From Bacteroidota bacterium (GTDB taxonomy: Bacteria; Bacteroidota; Rhodothermia; JANXDC01): a DNA stretch of 64,000 nucleotides. The notes under the pieces are model-generated. The model did no database searches. It worked only from the letters and a program-made list of their open reading frames with translations, and was not told where the DNA came from. The position numbers and the translations under genes were made by a program. This document shows, piece after piece, positions 35,297-44,236 of the stretch; position 1 is the stretch's first letter, and each line of letters opens with the position of its first letter. The stretch covers positions 81,387-145,386 of the forward strand of contig JANXDC010000005.1 in NCBI GenBank assembly GCA_025059945.1, written 5' to 3'.

Positions 35297-35629
35297 ATGG
35301 CTCGGGTGCGGCTGTGGGATCTGGCCATCGCTCGCTCCGGCGACAAAGGAGATGCCGTTAACATCGGCGTTATAGCCAGAAAGCCGGAATACTATCCCTT
35401 GCTTTTAGAGACGCTCACCGCCGAGCGCGTGCGTGCGCACTTTGCGGGCATCTGCTTGGGACCGGTGGAGCGTTACGAACTACCCAACTTGCACGCGCTC
35501 AACTTCGTTTTGCACCGCGCCCTGGGCGGTGGGGGCACGGTCTCCCTTAAGCTTGACGCCCAGGGGAAGACCTACGCCTCGGCTTTGTTGCGGATGGAGC
35601 TAGACGTGCCAGAGGAGCTGTTGCCTTAA
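35297..35629 (+). CDS. AtuA-like ferredoxin-fold domain protein
   Basis: A 110-residue protein that looks like the stand-alone C-terminal domain of AtuA (acyclic terpene utilisation/DUF1446): it opens with LWDLAIARSGDKGDAVNIGV and has RYELPNLHALNFVLHRALGG and SLKLDAQGKTYA. In other genomes this domain is either fused to or encoded next to the DUF1446 protein; here no partner is adjacent. ATG at 35297 lies 5 bases after the zinc-ribbon gene; a frame extension upstream would overlap that gene. Confidence 0.75.
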   Translation: MARVRLWDLAIARSGDKGDAVNIGVIARKPEYYPLLLETLTAERVRAHFAGICLGPVERYELPNLHALNFVLHRALGGGGTVSLKLDAQGKTYASALLRMELDVPEELLP

Positions 35630-35647
35630 CCGAGCGCACCGGCTCGG
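35630..35647 (+). terminator. Possible hairpin at end of the trp-hisG gene run
   Basis: CCGAGC and GCTCGG form a 6-bp stem directly after the AtuA-like stop codon. There is no T-run behind it, so a role in termination is weakly supported. Confidence 0.3.
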
Positions 35648-35727
35648 CTATAGACCCCTCCTCTTGTAGCTTTTTGGGAAGGCGCAACTCGGATCTACCC
35701 GCTATTGTTGCCCTGCTAAAGCCCCAG

Positions 35728-35816
35728 CGGAGAGGGAGGGATTCGAACCCTCGAGACCCCGGAAGGGGTCTAGCGGTTTTCGAGACCGCCCCGTTCAACC
35801 GCTCCGGCACCTCTCC
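35728..35816 (-). tRNA. tRNA-Ser (CGA)
   Basis: Read on the minus strand, acceptor GGAGAGG pairs with CCTCTCC, the anticodon stem GCGGT/ACCGC encloses CTCGAAA (anticodon CGA), a long variable arm (GACCCC...GGGGTC) follows, and the T arm has GGTTCGAATCC. The discriminator is G; CCA is not encoded. Confidence 0.95.
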
Positions 35817-35858
35817 GGGCGCGAAGATACGCCTGCCGGGCTAGCGGTCGCAACGGCT

Positions 35859-36827
35859 TTAGTCCAGGGAAACGCGGCTGCGTTCTGCCGCCTGACGCAG
35901 TGCCTGGTACTGGGCTGGGGTCAAGTCCGCCACGAAGAAATGCAGCGGATTTAAAGGCCGCCCGAAGCGGCGCACCTCATAGTGCAGATGCGGACCCGTG
36001 GAGAGCCCCGTGTTCCCGATGTAGCCGATCACCTCTCCCCGCTTGACCTTGCGCCCAGGCCGCATCCCCGGAGCGAAGGCTCGTAGGTGTCCGTACAGGC
36101 TCGTATACCCAAAGCCGTGCTCGATGACGATGTGATTGCCATAGCCTCCGCCGGACTCGAGCTTCTGGATCACCCCATCCCCGGTGGCGTACACCGGTGT
36201 GCCGGGCGGAGCGATAAAATCCACGCCTTCGTGATCCCGCACGATGCGCAAGATGGGGTGCAGACGCTGCCCGAAGCCGCTGATCAGCCGCCCTTGTACG
36301 GGCAGAATGGCCGGAAGCGCGGACAGCAGCTTTTCCCGCTCCCGCAGTAGCCGATCCAGCTCCCCAAAGCTGGCCTGTTGGAGCTGGATCTGCCGCTCTA
36401 AACGATCCAGCTGCTCCACCAACCGTTCTAAAGCAGCGGCCGCAGGGGTGGAGAAGCCCTCCAAAGAGCGATACGCATCGGCGCCGCCCACGGCCACCTG
36501 ACGTTCCGCTGGATCCAGCGGCCTGGCTCCGAGCAGCAAACGGTACAGCTCCTCATCGCGGCGGACTAGCCGCTCCAAACGCGCCTGCAGGGCCTGAATC
36601 CGATGCTGGGTTCGCTCCACCTCCTGCCGCAGAGCCTCGTTCTCCGCACGCAAAGCCGTCTCAGCCGGCGTGCCCAGAACGGGGCTCAACAGCCAAAGCC
36701 CAAGAAGGCTCAAAGCGACGCCCGAGAAAAACACGAAGAGCAGAACCCCGTAACGACGACCCCAAGAGGGGCGGGCTTCGACGAAGGCGCAGGCTCCTTC
36801 GTCGTAGACGAACAGCCGTCTACCCAT
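35859..36827 (-). CDS. M23 metallopeptidase with coiled coil (peptidoglycan endopeptidase)
   Basis: A 322-residue membrane-anchored protein: one transmembrane helix at about residues 27-50, a coiled coil at 55-95, a second helical segment around 130-165, and a C-terminal M23 domain with an intact zinc site, HEGVD and HLHYE, plus the loop FGQRLHPILR. These features fit a LytM/MepM-type endopeptidase acting in the periplasm on cross-links. In contrast to the EnvC-like protein at 7892-9091, catalysis should be possible here. A well-formed promoter lies 100 bases upstream. Confidence 0.88.
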   Translation of the reverse strand: MGRRLFVYDEGACAFVEARPSWGRRYGVLLFVFFSGVALSLLGLWLLSPVLGTPAETALRAENEALRQEVERTQHRIQALQARLERLVRRDEELYRLLLGARPLDPAERQVAVGGADAYRSLEGFSTPAAAALERLVEQLDRLERQIQLQQASFGELDRLLREREKLLSALPAILPVQGRLISGFGQRLHPILRIVRDHEGVDFIAPPGTPVYATGDGVIQKLESGGGYGNHIVIEHGFGYTSLYGHLRAFAPGMRPGRKVKRGEVIGYIGNTGLSTGPHLHYEVRRFGRPLNPLHFFVADLTPAQYQALRQAAERSRVSLD

Positions 36828-36929
36828 ACCCTTCTCCTTACCGATTGGTGCACCCCCGCTGGAGACAAGGCGCGCAAGTCACCTGCGGACAGGGATGCAT
36901 TCGCACCTCGACTCCATGCAAGCCGACAG

Positions 36930-36959
36930 AAAATAGGCCGTAGCCGAAGGGGATGTCAA
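36930..36959 (-). promoter_or_regulatory. Sigma70-type promoter of the M23 gene
   Basis: On the minus strand TTGACA (36959-36954), an 18-base spacer and TATTTT (36935-36930). The -35 box matches the sigma70 consensus fully. The leader to the M23 start codon is about 95 bases. Confidence 0.6.
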
Positions 36960-37048
36960 GCTGGCCCCTGCCGGCCTTACCTCCGACCGGCCGATTGGGT
37001 TTCTCCCATCGGCCCGGCGACCGTATTTTTCTTCCCCAAAGCGAACAG

Positions 37049-39376
37049 ATGCGCGTCCGCATGCGAGGCTGGTGGTGGCTCTGGATAGGACTCGGATTCG
37101 GAGGAACGGGCTGGGCAATGGCCCAGCCAGCACGCCCGCCCTTAGTGCGCGAGGTGCAGCTGGAGGGCAATCGGACCTTTGCCGATGAAGAGCTATTGCT
37201 TCTGCTGCAAACACGCCCTAACCGAAGGCTGCTTGACTTTCTACCCTGGCCCCGACTGCCGATATGGCTCTGGATGTACGAACTGGGTCAAAATCGTCGT
37301 CTGCCCCCCTTCTTGCGCCGGGTGCTTCTGCAGAGTGGTGAGCCCCCCCAACTGTTGGACACGGCCCGGGTCTCGGCCGACCGGAGAACCCTGGAGCGCT
37401 TCTACCGGCGCCGTGGCTTCCGCTCCGTACAAGTGGATACCCAGTTCGTATACCGGATAGGCGACCCCAGCCAGGTCACGGTGCGCTTCCGCATCCGGGA
37501 GGGGCCGCGCACGACCTGGTCGGATGTGCGCATCGCGGGCGCTCCCCCGGAACTGGAGACCCTGCTGCGCCGACCGCGCGGCCCTCTAAGGCCGGGTAAA
37601 CCCTTAGACGAACTGCTGTTGGTTGAGGAGCGGGACCGAATTCTAAACTGGCTGCACGATCACGGATACGCGGCGGCCAATCTAGACAGCATCCGCGCCT
37701 ACGTGACCGTCGATCCCCGGCGCGCTGAGGCGCGCCTGGAGCTTTCCATTCGAACCGGACCGCGCTTCCGCATCGGCGACGTGAGCGCATTCGTCGAAGG
37801 ACCCCTTCCCCAGAGCCCCGCTCGCACCGATTCCCTGCGCTTGCCCGCCGACAAAAGCCCGGATGGACAAGCCCACTGGATGCGGGCGCACCTGAACGGG
37901 GAACCTTTTCTAGAACCCGGTGGCATCTGGCGGCAGCTCAAGTTCCAACCGGGGGAGTGGTACAACCGCTCCCGTCTGTTGGCGACCAAGCAGCAGCTGG
38001 CGAATCTGCCTCTGGTGGGGTTCGCTGACCTGACCGTGGCGCGCCCGACAACGAGGGAACAAACCCATCTACCGGTCCGGCTTGAGGTGCGCACCCTGCC
38101 TCGGCATCAGCTTGACGTGCAGGGTGATTTCATCAGCCGCGAGGGGATTGGTTTTAGCTCCGGTATTGGGTATCAGAACGCGAACTTGCTCGGAGAGGGA
38201 GAGCAGTTGGGCCTGCGTCTAAGCGGAAGCTTAGAATCCTCTGTGGCCTCTGGGCCTGCGCTGCGCCGCTTTGGATTCTTCGATCGTCTGCAGGCCGAAG
38301 CCCAAATCCGCTTTGAGCTGCCGTATTTGGCCTTTCCGCTTCAGCGCTGGGATGCCCAGGAGCTCCTAAGCAGCCGCATGGCCCTGGAGCTCTCCGGCGT
38401 GCTGGCCCAGCAACGCGAATATCGGATCTGGCCTCGGTGGACAATTCGCTACCGGGCCAACTTGCAGCACGACTGGGTCCGCTCGAGCCAATTTGATCTG
38501 CTGGAGCTGCTCTGGTCGGACGTGGACACGCTGCGCGGCTTTCGGCAGGCTTTCCTGCTAGGCTTGGACACGCTGGCCGGGGTGCCGGTGCTGGAAAGCT
38601 ACCGGCCCTACGTGAACTCCGTGACCCGTTGGACGTACCGCTGGATCACGGCCAACCTGCTTACGCGTCGGACCGGCGTTTACCTGGAGGCCCTAGCCGA
38701 GCTAGGGGGTATAGCACCCTGGATTCTGGACCTCTGGGCCTACACACCAGGGATCCTGGAGGGCTCTCTGCCTAGCGTGGGCCGGGCCCGTCGGCTGAGT
38801 TATAGCCTTTATGCCAAACTGCAATTGGACGCGCGGCGCTATTACGCGATCTCAGAACGCGCCACCTGGGGATGGAAGCTCCTGGTGGGCGCGGGTCTGC
38901 CCTTCGGAGCACAACCCACGCTGCCTTTTGAGAGCCGCTTTTTCGGCGGCGGGCCCACGAGCGTGCGCGGCTGGGAATTCCGCCAACTCGGGCCCGGCCG
39001 ACTTCGGGACAAAAGCCTACAGGCCACCGGAGCAGACATAAAACTGGAGGCGAGCCTGGAGTGGCGCACCGAGCTGTTGCGCAACTTCTTGGCCGCGAAC
39101 TGGAACGCGGCCTTCTTCTCCGATGCGGGCAACGTCTGGTACGGCCCCCGCAACCCTGGGCCCGAGGCGGGCCGCTTTCGGTTTCCCGAATCGCTGGGTC
39201 AGCTGGCCTGGGGGGCCGGCTTGGGGCTTCGACTGGACTGGACTTTCGTGGTCTTCCGCGCTGACTGGGCCGTGCGGCTCTACGATCCCGCTATAGGAAG
39301 AGGCTGGCTGCCCTCTCGACCTGGCCAACGGGGCTTGTGGTGGACGCTGCACGTAGGCCTGGGGCAGGCCTTTTAG
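37049..39376 (+). CDS. Omp85-family outer-membrane protein (BamA/TamA/TamL-like)
   Basis: A 775-residue outer-membrane protein. A signal peptide ending near GWAMAQ is followed by POTRA-like repeats (VREVQLEGNRTFADEELLLL, then DRRTLERFYRRRGFRSVQVD and others) and a C-terminal barrel of about 400 residues containing the Omp85 VRGWEF motif in the substrate-guiding loop. The final residue is Phe, as expected for a barrel recognised by BamA. The POTRA number is not as in classical BamA, so TamA/TamL is more likely; the essential BamA may be elsewhere. Divergent from the M23 gene. Confidence 0.82.
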   Translation: MRVRMRGWWWLWIGLGFGGTGWAMAQPARPPLVREVQLEGNRTFADEELLLLLQTRPNRRLLDFLPWPRLPIWLWMYELGQNRRLPPFLRRVLLQSGEPPQLLDTARVSADRRTLERFYRRRGFRSVQVDTQFVYRIGDPSQVTVRFRIREGPRTTWSDVRIAGAPPELETLLRRPRGPLRPGKPLDELLLVEERDRILNWLHDHGYAAANLDSIRAYVTVDPRRAEARLELSIRTGPRFRIGDVSAFVEGPLPQSPARTDSLRLPADKSPDGQAHWMRAHLNGEPFLEPGGIWRQLKFQPGEWYNRSRLLATKQQLANLPLVGFADLTVARPTTREQTHLPVRLEVRTLPRHQLDVQGDFISREGIGFSSGIGYQNANLLGEGEQLGLRLSGSLESSVASGPALRRFGFFDRLQAEAQIRFELPYLAFPLQRWDAQELLSSRMALELSGVLAQQREYRIWPRWTIRYRANLQHDWVRSSQFDLLELLWSDVDTLRGFRQAFLLGLDTLAGVPVLESYRPYVNSVTRWTYRWITANLLTRRTGVYLEALAELGGIAPWILDLWAYTPGILEGSLPSVGRARRLSYSLYAKLQLDARRYYAISERATWGWKLLVGAGLPFGAQPTLPFESRFFGGGPTSVRGWEFRQLGPGRLRDKSLQATGADIKLEASLEWRTELLRNFLAANWNAAFFSDAGNVWYGPRNPGPEAGRFRFPESLGQLAWGAGLGLRLDWTFVVFRADWAVRLYDPAIGRGWLPSRPGQRGLWWTLHVGLGQAF

Positions 39377-39411
39377 CAATAAACCCTCCTAACTTTGCGC
39401 AGGGAGTCCCC

Positions 39412-39996
39412 ATGCAAACACGCCTCCTATGGCATCGCCTGAGCAGCTGGGTTCGCCCCCAGGACCCCTCTGAGATCGCAGAGGCCCTCGGTGCGCTCCA
39501 ACGCACCCGCGTCCTACGTCACCTCACCGAAGCAGAACGAAGAGAACTGGCCTACGCTGGACACTTCCGACGCTTCAGCCCCCAAGAGGTGATCCACTAT
39601 CAGGGCGACCCCGGCCTGGGGCTGTATCTGATCACCCGAGGGGTCGTGGAGCTGCTGGTGCAAACCCCAGTGGGTATGCAAGACGTAGCCACGCTCGGGG
39701 TGGGGCAGTTTTTCGGAGAGCTTACGCTCTTTGGACCCTACCGGCGTCTTTTCACGGCCGTGGCCGCCGAAGAGGTGCACGCGCTCTGCCTGTTCCGGCC
39801 TGATCTAGAGGCCCTGCGCAGCCGCCAGCCGGCATTAGCGGCCAAACTCTACGCGGGCTTAGCGGAACATCTGGCGGCCCAGCTCGTGCTCTTGCTACAG
39901 GGGCTACAAGAAACCCAGGGGACCCTTTCCGCCCTGCAAACGCTCTTACGGGTCTGGATGGATGCGGACGCCTATGGAGAGGGAATGGATCGTTGA
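39412..39996 (+). CDS. Cyclic-nucleotide-binding-domain protein without HTH
   Basis: A 194-residue protein with a single cNMP-binding beta-barrel: LRHLTEAERRELA, FSPQEVIHYQGDPGLGLYLI, GQFFGELTLFGPYRR. The phosphate cassette of cAMP receptors (usually GE-x-A/S-x-RxA) reads GELTLFGPYRRLFTA, so ligand binding is unsure. The helix after the barrel is followed by about 50 residues with no DNA-binding HTH, hence not a Crp/Fnr regulator. Its 3' end overlaps rlmD by 23-35 bases, which links it to the methyltransferase genes. A ribosome-binding site AGGGAG precedes the ATG. Confidence 0.75.
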   Translation: MQTRLLWHRLSSWVRPQDPSEIAEALGALQRTRVLRHLTEAERRELAYAGHFRRFSPQEVIHYQGDPGLGLYLITRGVVELLVQTPVGMQDVATLGVGQFFGELTLFGPYRRLFTAVAAEEVHALCLFRPDLEALRSRQPALAAKLYAGLAEHLAAQLVLLLQGLQETQGTLSALQTLLRVWMDADAYGEGMDR

Positions 39997-41371
39997 GATC
40001 GAAAAGCCGGCCTTTGAGGGCAAGGGCTTAGGGCGAATCGACGGCCGGATCATCTTCGTGCCCCGCGCCGTGCCCGGGGATCGGCTTCGGGTGCGCCCCG
40101 TCAAGATCAAATCCCAGTACGCCGAGGCCGTAACGCTTGAGGTCCTGCGCTCCTCGCCGGACCGCGTTGAAGCCCCCTGCCGGCACTTCGGCCTCTGCGG
40201 GGGTTGCTCTTGGCAACACGTGCGCTATGAGGCCCAGTTGGCCTACAAACGGGAGCTTGTACGCGAGCTCTTTGTGTACCTCGGCAACCTAGACGGCTTG
40301 CCCGAGGTGCGCCCCGTAATTGGAGCCGATCCGATATTCGGCTACCGCAACAAATTGGAGTTCTCCTTTTCCCCGCGAAGGTGGCTATCAGCCGAGGAGA
40401 TCGCCACCGGAGAGCCTCTGGACAAGGGCTTTGCGCTGGGCTTTCACCTGCCCGGCCGCTACGACCGAGTCTTGCACCTGGAGCGCTGCTGGCTAGCTCC
40501 GGAGCTAGGCAACCGGCTGCTTGCGGCCATCGGCCAGTACGTGCGCACTCAAGGCTGGAGCGTCTACGACCCGCACCGACAGAGGGGCTACCTACGCCAC
40601 CTTGTGCTGCGCTTCGGCGTGCGCACCCATCAGGTGCTCGTCAACCTTGTTACGCACACCGATGAGCCCGAGCGCATGCAGGCCCTATCCGGATGGCTCC
40701 AGGAGACCTTCCCGGAGGTGAGCACGTTCGTCAACAACATCACGAGCCGTCCGGCGCAAGTGGCCGTAGGGGAACAGGAGCGCGTCTACCTGGGTCCGGG
40801 ATATATCGAAGAGCAACTTGGGCCCTTCCGGTTTCGCATCGCGGCCAACACCTTCTTTCAGCCCAACACGCACCAGGCCGAGCGACTCTATGAGGTCGTG
40901 CGCGAGCTGGCCGAGCTTCGGCCCACAGATCGGCTCTTCGACCTGTACTGCGGCGCGGGTACGATCGGCATCTACTTAAGCCCGTGGGTGCGCGAGGTAG
41001 TGGGCATCGAACAGGTGCCCGTGGCTGTCGAAAACGCGCGCCAGAACGCGCTCCTTAACGGGGTGCGCAACGCCACCTTTTACTGCGGGGACGTACGCCA
41101 AATGCCCTGGCCTGAGCTCATGGCCGCTCACGGAGCCCCGGACGTGGTCGTGCTCGATCCCCCCCGATCCGGCCTGCACCCCGACGTGGTGCGCCTGTTG
41201 CTAGAGCTGGGCCCGGAGCGCATCGTGTACGTAAGCTGCAACCCGGCCACGCAAGCACGGGACCTTAAAGGGCTCATCACGCGCTATCGGATAGAGGCCA
41301 TTCAGCCCGTAGACCTGTTTCCGCACACGTATCACATCGAAACCGTGGTTCGGCTCACGCGCCAGCCGTGA
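39974..41371 (+). CDS. rlmD: 23S rRNA (uracil-5-)-methyltransferase, RlmD/RumA type
   Basis: A 465-residue SAM-dependent enzyme. An N-terminal TRAM domain (VEIEKPAFEGKGLGRIDGR), a Cys cluster CRHFGLCGGC that holds a 4Fe-4S centre, and a C-terminal Rossmann domain with FDLYCGAGTIGIYL and the catalytic Cys in YVSCNPAT define the TrmA/RumA family. Whether it targets U1939 or U747 of 23S rRNA is not readable. The ATG at 39974 was preferred; an in-frame ATG at 39962 is possible. The stop overlaps the rsmA GTG start (GTGA). Confidence 0.88.
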   Translation: MEREWIVEIEKPAFEGKGLGRIDGRIIFVPRAVPGDRLRVRPVKIKSQYAEAVTLEVLRSSPDRVEAPCRHFGLCGGCSWQHVRYEAQLAYKRELVRELFVYLGNLDGLPEVRPVIGADPIFGYRNKLEFSFSPRRWLSAEEIATGEPLDKGFALGFHLPGRYDRVLHLERCWLAPELGNRLLAAIGQYVRTQGWSVYDPHRQRGYLRHLVLRFGVRTHQVLVNLVTHTDEPERMQALSGWLQETFPEVSTFVNNITSRPAQVAVGEQERVYLGPGYIEEQLGPFRFRIAANTFFQPNTHQAERLYEVVRELAELRPTDRLFDLYCGAGTIGIYLSPWVREVVGIEQVPVAVENARQNALLNGVRNATFYCGDVRQMPWPELMAAHGAPDVVVLDPPRSGLHPDVVRLLLELGPERIVYVSCNPATQARDLKGLITRYRIEAIQPVDLFPHTYHIETVVRLTRQP

Positions 41372-42174
41372 AACCTGAGCTGCGCCCCACCTGGAAGCCC
41401 CGCAAGCGCTGGGGGCAGCATTTTCTGCGCGATTTGCACGCGGCCCGTCACATCGCCGCCTTAACGGAAGCCGGTCCGGCGGACTGGGTGATCGAAATCG
41501 GCCCCGGAACAGGTTCGCTTACGGTTTGGCTTCTGGAGCGCACCCCACACGTGACGGCCCTGGAAATCGACCCCCAAGCCGTGACGCAGCTGCGCCGGCG
41601 GCTTCCGGAGCTCGACGTGCGCCAAGCGGACGTGCGGGATCTGAACTGGCCGGCCCTGCTTGAGGAGCGCCCGCAACGACCCATTCTCTGCGGCAACCTC
41701 CCCTACTACCTGGGCTCCTGGATCGTGCGCATGGCGCTGGAGAACCGAAACCGGCTGCGCGCAGCCGTTTTCACCCTGCAACGCGAGGTGGCCGAACGCC
41801 TTACCGCCTCCGCCGGCACGAAGGCCTACGGGAGCTTGAGTGTGCTGGCGCAGCTTTGGAGCCGACCGGAGCTCTGCCTTCGACTGCCTCCGGGGGCCTT
41901 CTATCCCCCTCCGAAGGTGGAAAGCGCCGTCGTGCGTCTTGTCTTCGACCGGCCCGAGCTCCCCGTGCGGGACGCCTTCGTAGAGCAGCTGGTGCGCGCG
42001 GCCTTCGCCAGGCGACGCAAGACGTTGCGCAACAACCTGCGCTCGCTACCGTTGCCGGAGAAGCTGCTCCTGCGCTACGGGAACAGGCGCGCCGAGGAGC
42101 TTTCGCCGGAGGTCTTCGTGGAACTAGCCCAAGCCTATGAGGTCGCAAGCCGGCAGACGGGTCCCTCCCCCTAA
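41368..42174 (+). CDS. rsmA: 16S rRNA dimethyladenosine transferase RsmA (KsgA)
   Basis: A 268-residue enzyme dimethylating A1518 and A1519 of 16S rRNA. The opening KRWGQHFLRD, the SAM motif EIGPGTGSLT, and the catalytic NLPYYLGSWIV are all typical; the C-terminal helical domain has AFARRRKTLRNNL. The start codon is GTG, overlapping the rlmD stop as GTGA. Together with rlmD this forms a small rRNA-methylation operon. The stop converges on and overlaps the SSF gene by 4 bases. Confidence 0.95.
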   Translation: MKPELRPTWKPRKRWGQHFLRDLHAARHIAALTEAGPADWVIEIGPGTGSLTVWLLERTPHVTALEIDPQAVTQLRRRLPELDVRQADVRDLNWPALLEERPQRPILCGNLPYYLGSWIVRMALENRNRLRAAVFTLQREVAERLTASAGTKAYGSLSVLAQLWSRPELCLRLPPGAFYPPPKVESAVVRLVFDRPELPVRDAFVEQLVRAAFARRRKTLRNNLRSLPLPEKLLLRYGNRRAEELSPEVFVELAQAYEVASRQTGPSP

Positions 42175-43562
42175 AGAGATCCCCGAAAAAGGCGCTCGCG
42201 CACAAGGTTCGCCAGCCAGAGCAAGACGCACCAAGCCAGGCCCGCGTACAGGGGCTCAATACCCCCCCAGTAACCCTCTGGCCTTCGGGCTAGCGCCATC
42301 CAAAGCAGCGCGCAAAGTGGGCCGCCTATGAGCATTCCAAGCGCGATCATCCGAGAAGGACGCCAACGCGCAGCATAGGCCCCCAGCGTAGGCAGAAGCA
42401 GCCCCGGAATCATGAGCGTGCCCAGCGTATACCAAATCGCGATCACCCCGGGGGCCCATAGCGCGATCAGAAGCGCAAGCAAAAGCGTGGCCAGCAGGCC
42501 CACCCGAACATACGTGCCAGCAGGCCATCGGGCATGCCAACGGCCCAAGACTTCAAAACCGAGCATCTGCGCCGAAAGCAACAGGTAACTGTCCACCGTG
42601 GACATGATCGTGGCCAATAGACCCACCCAGAAGAGCCCCTTTAGCCCCGGCGGTAGGGCCTGTTCGGCTAAGGCGGGATAAGCCAAGGCGGGATGCGCTA
42701 GCTCCCTCAGAAGGGCGCGTGCGTACAAACCGGCCGCGGTGGTGAGAGCATCGAAGAGAACCCAGAACAGCACCGCGCCCAAAATGCCCTTTCGGGCCGT
42801 CTCGGGAGAGCGAGCGGCCAAAACGCGCTGATGAAAGCCCGGATCTACGAACGTCCACAGGGCCACGAAAAACCAGACAAGCACATACCCTAAACCCTGC
42901 CCGCCGTCCCAGGACCAGTGGCTCGGGGGCAGGGCCGAGCGCAGAAACGCCCACCCTCCGTACTGCAGCACAAGCCAAGGCACGATAAGGCCAAAGCCTA
43001 GGTACATGAGCCCGAACTGCCACGCGTCGGTGCGCACCACAGCCCGGAAACCGCCCGTCCACACGTACGCCCCCGAGGCCACAGCCCCCAAAAGAAGCGC
43101 CCACACGAAGGGCAGCCCGGTTGCCGCCTGCACCAGCAGGCCCAACATATACACGTACGGCGCGGGGCTAGCCAGCACGGCGCTCCAGAGGGCGCCCAGA
43201 AGACCTGCCCACGGTCCATAGACGGCTCGCAGCCGATCGGGCACGGAAAGGGCCCCGCTGCGCCGGATGGGCTCAGCCCAAAACAAGGCGAAAAGCAGGG
43301 CGAACACGTAGTAGGGTAACCCGAAAACGAGCCACTGGGAGATGCCGTACCGGTAAGCGTACTCCCCCACCCCCAGGATGCCCCCATACCAGGTGGAGAC
43401 AAGCGTGGCCACGAAAGCAGGGGCCGTAAGCGCGCGCCCGGCTAGCAGAAAATCCTCGGCTGCTTGACTTCGGGCGCGCGCCCTCCAGAACCCCCGGTAG
43501 AGGACCCACAGCGCGTAGGCGCCCACAAGCGCCCAGTCGATCAGGTGCAACCGGAAAGGCAT
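42171..43562 (-). CDS. Sodium:solute symporter (SSF), probable thiamine transporter
   Basis: A 463-residue inner-membrane protein with about 13 hydrophobic helices and the SSF pattern (WALVGAYALWVLYRG, LAGRALTAPAFVATLVSTWYG, the ATIMSTVDSYLLLSAQMLG segment). It is the third gene of the TPP-riboswitch operon; its start overlaps the end of thiN by 22 bases. In related bacteria the inner-membrane step of this operon is done by PnuT, so an SSF protein is a plausible replacement. Thiamine as substrate is inference from context, not from residues. Confidence 0.75.
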   Translation of the reverse strand: MPFRLHLIDWALVGAYALWVLYRGFWRARARSQAAEDFLLAGRALTAPAFVATLVSTWYGGILGVGEYAYRYGISQWLVFGLPYYVFALLFALFWAEPIRRSGALSVPDRLRAVYGPWAGLLGALWSAVLASPAPYVYMLGLLVQAATGLPFVWALLLGAVASGAYVWTGGFRAVVRTDAWQFGLMYLGFGLIVPWLVLQYGGWAFLRSALPPSHWSWDGGQGLGYVLVWFFVALWTFVDPGFHQRVLAARSPETARKGILGAVLFWVLFDALTTAAGLYARALLRELAHPALAYPALAEQALPPGLKGLFWVGLLATIMSTVDSYLLLSAQMLGFEVLGRWHARWPAGTYVRVGLLATLLLALLIALWAPGVIAIWYTLGTLMIPGLLLPTLGAYAARWRPSRMIALGMLIGGPLCALLWMALARRPEGYWGGIEPLYAGLAWCVLLWLANLVRERLFRGSL

Positions 43563-44230
43563 CGCAGCTGGGGCTCCAGGCGGGCCCCCGACCGAAACCC
43601 CGCTCGGCTCGGGTGGGTGATGAGGATCAGCAGATCACCTCGCTCCAGGCGCACGCGTGCAGGACGGGCGCTAAGCTCGTTTGAGGATCCATCGCGCACC
43701 CCGTTCTCCAGCGCCTCCCCTCTTAAAGCCCATCGCAAGCCCTCGGTCCAGATCCCTTCGGCGCGTCCGGACAGCGGGAAAAGGGACACGGGAAGCCCCA
43801 CCGGGCCGTCGAAGATGAGCTCCTGTCCCCCTCGGATAAGCTCGATGCGATGGTCTTCGTCCTCTAACCAGATCCGTTCAAAACGCGGCTGAAAGCGCCG
43901 CATCACGGACAGGTTCTTGAGCGTGTGATCCAGACGCCGGCCTGTGGCGCCGAGCACGACAACCTGTTGGACCCCCTGGCTGAGGACCCAGGCCAGGGCT
44001 TTTTCCAGATCGTTCGTCTCCTGGTCTGGGTCCCGCACCAGAAGCGTCCTGCCCTCGAACTCGCCTTGGTAGCTGTCCATGTCTCCGATGATCGCATCCG
44101 GAACTAGACCCCAGCGCGCCGCCAGGCGAGCTGCGCCGTCTGTGACGACAAAACAGCCCGAGCGTCGCAAATGCCCCCGCAGGCGGCGCTTGCGGGGGGG
44201 CTGTCCATCGGCCAGCACCAGCGCGCGCAT
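43541..44230 (-). CDS. thiN: Thiamine pyrophosphokinase
   Basis: A 229-residue kinase converting thiamine directly to thiamine pyrophosphate. The N-terminal domain contains VVTDGAARLAARWGLVPDAIIGDMDSY with the metal-binding Asp residues; DQETNDLEKAL and LGATGRRLDHTL follow; the C-terminal beta domain has FPLSGRAEGIWTEGLRW. It is co-transcribed with the TonB receptor (6-base gap) and the SSF transporter, under the TPP riboswitch, so incoming thiamine would be trapped as TPP. Confidence 0.92.
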   Translation of the reverse strand: MRALVLADGQPPRKRRLRGHLRRSGCFVVTDGAARLAARWGLVPDAIIGDMDSYQGEFEGRTLLVRDPDQETNDLEKALAWVLSQGVQQVVVLGATGRRLDHTLKNLSVMRRFQPRFERIWLEDEDHRIELIRGGQELIFDGPVGLPVSLFPLSGRAEGIWTEGLRWALRGEALENGVRDGSSNELSARPARVRLERGDLLILITHPSRAGFRSGARLEPQLRCLSGCT

Positions 44231-44236
44231 GGCCCT

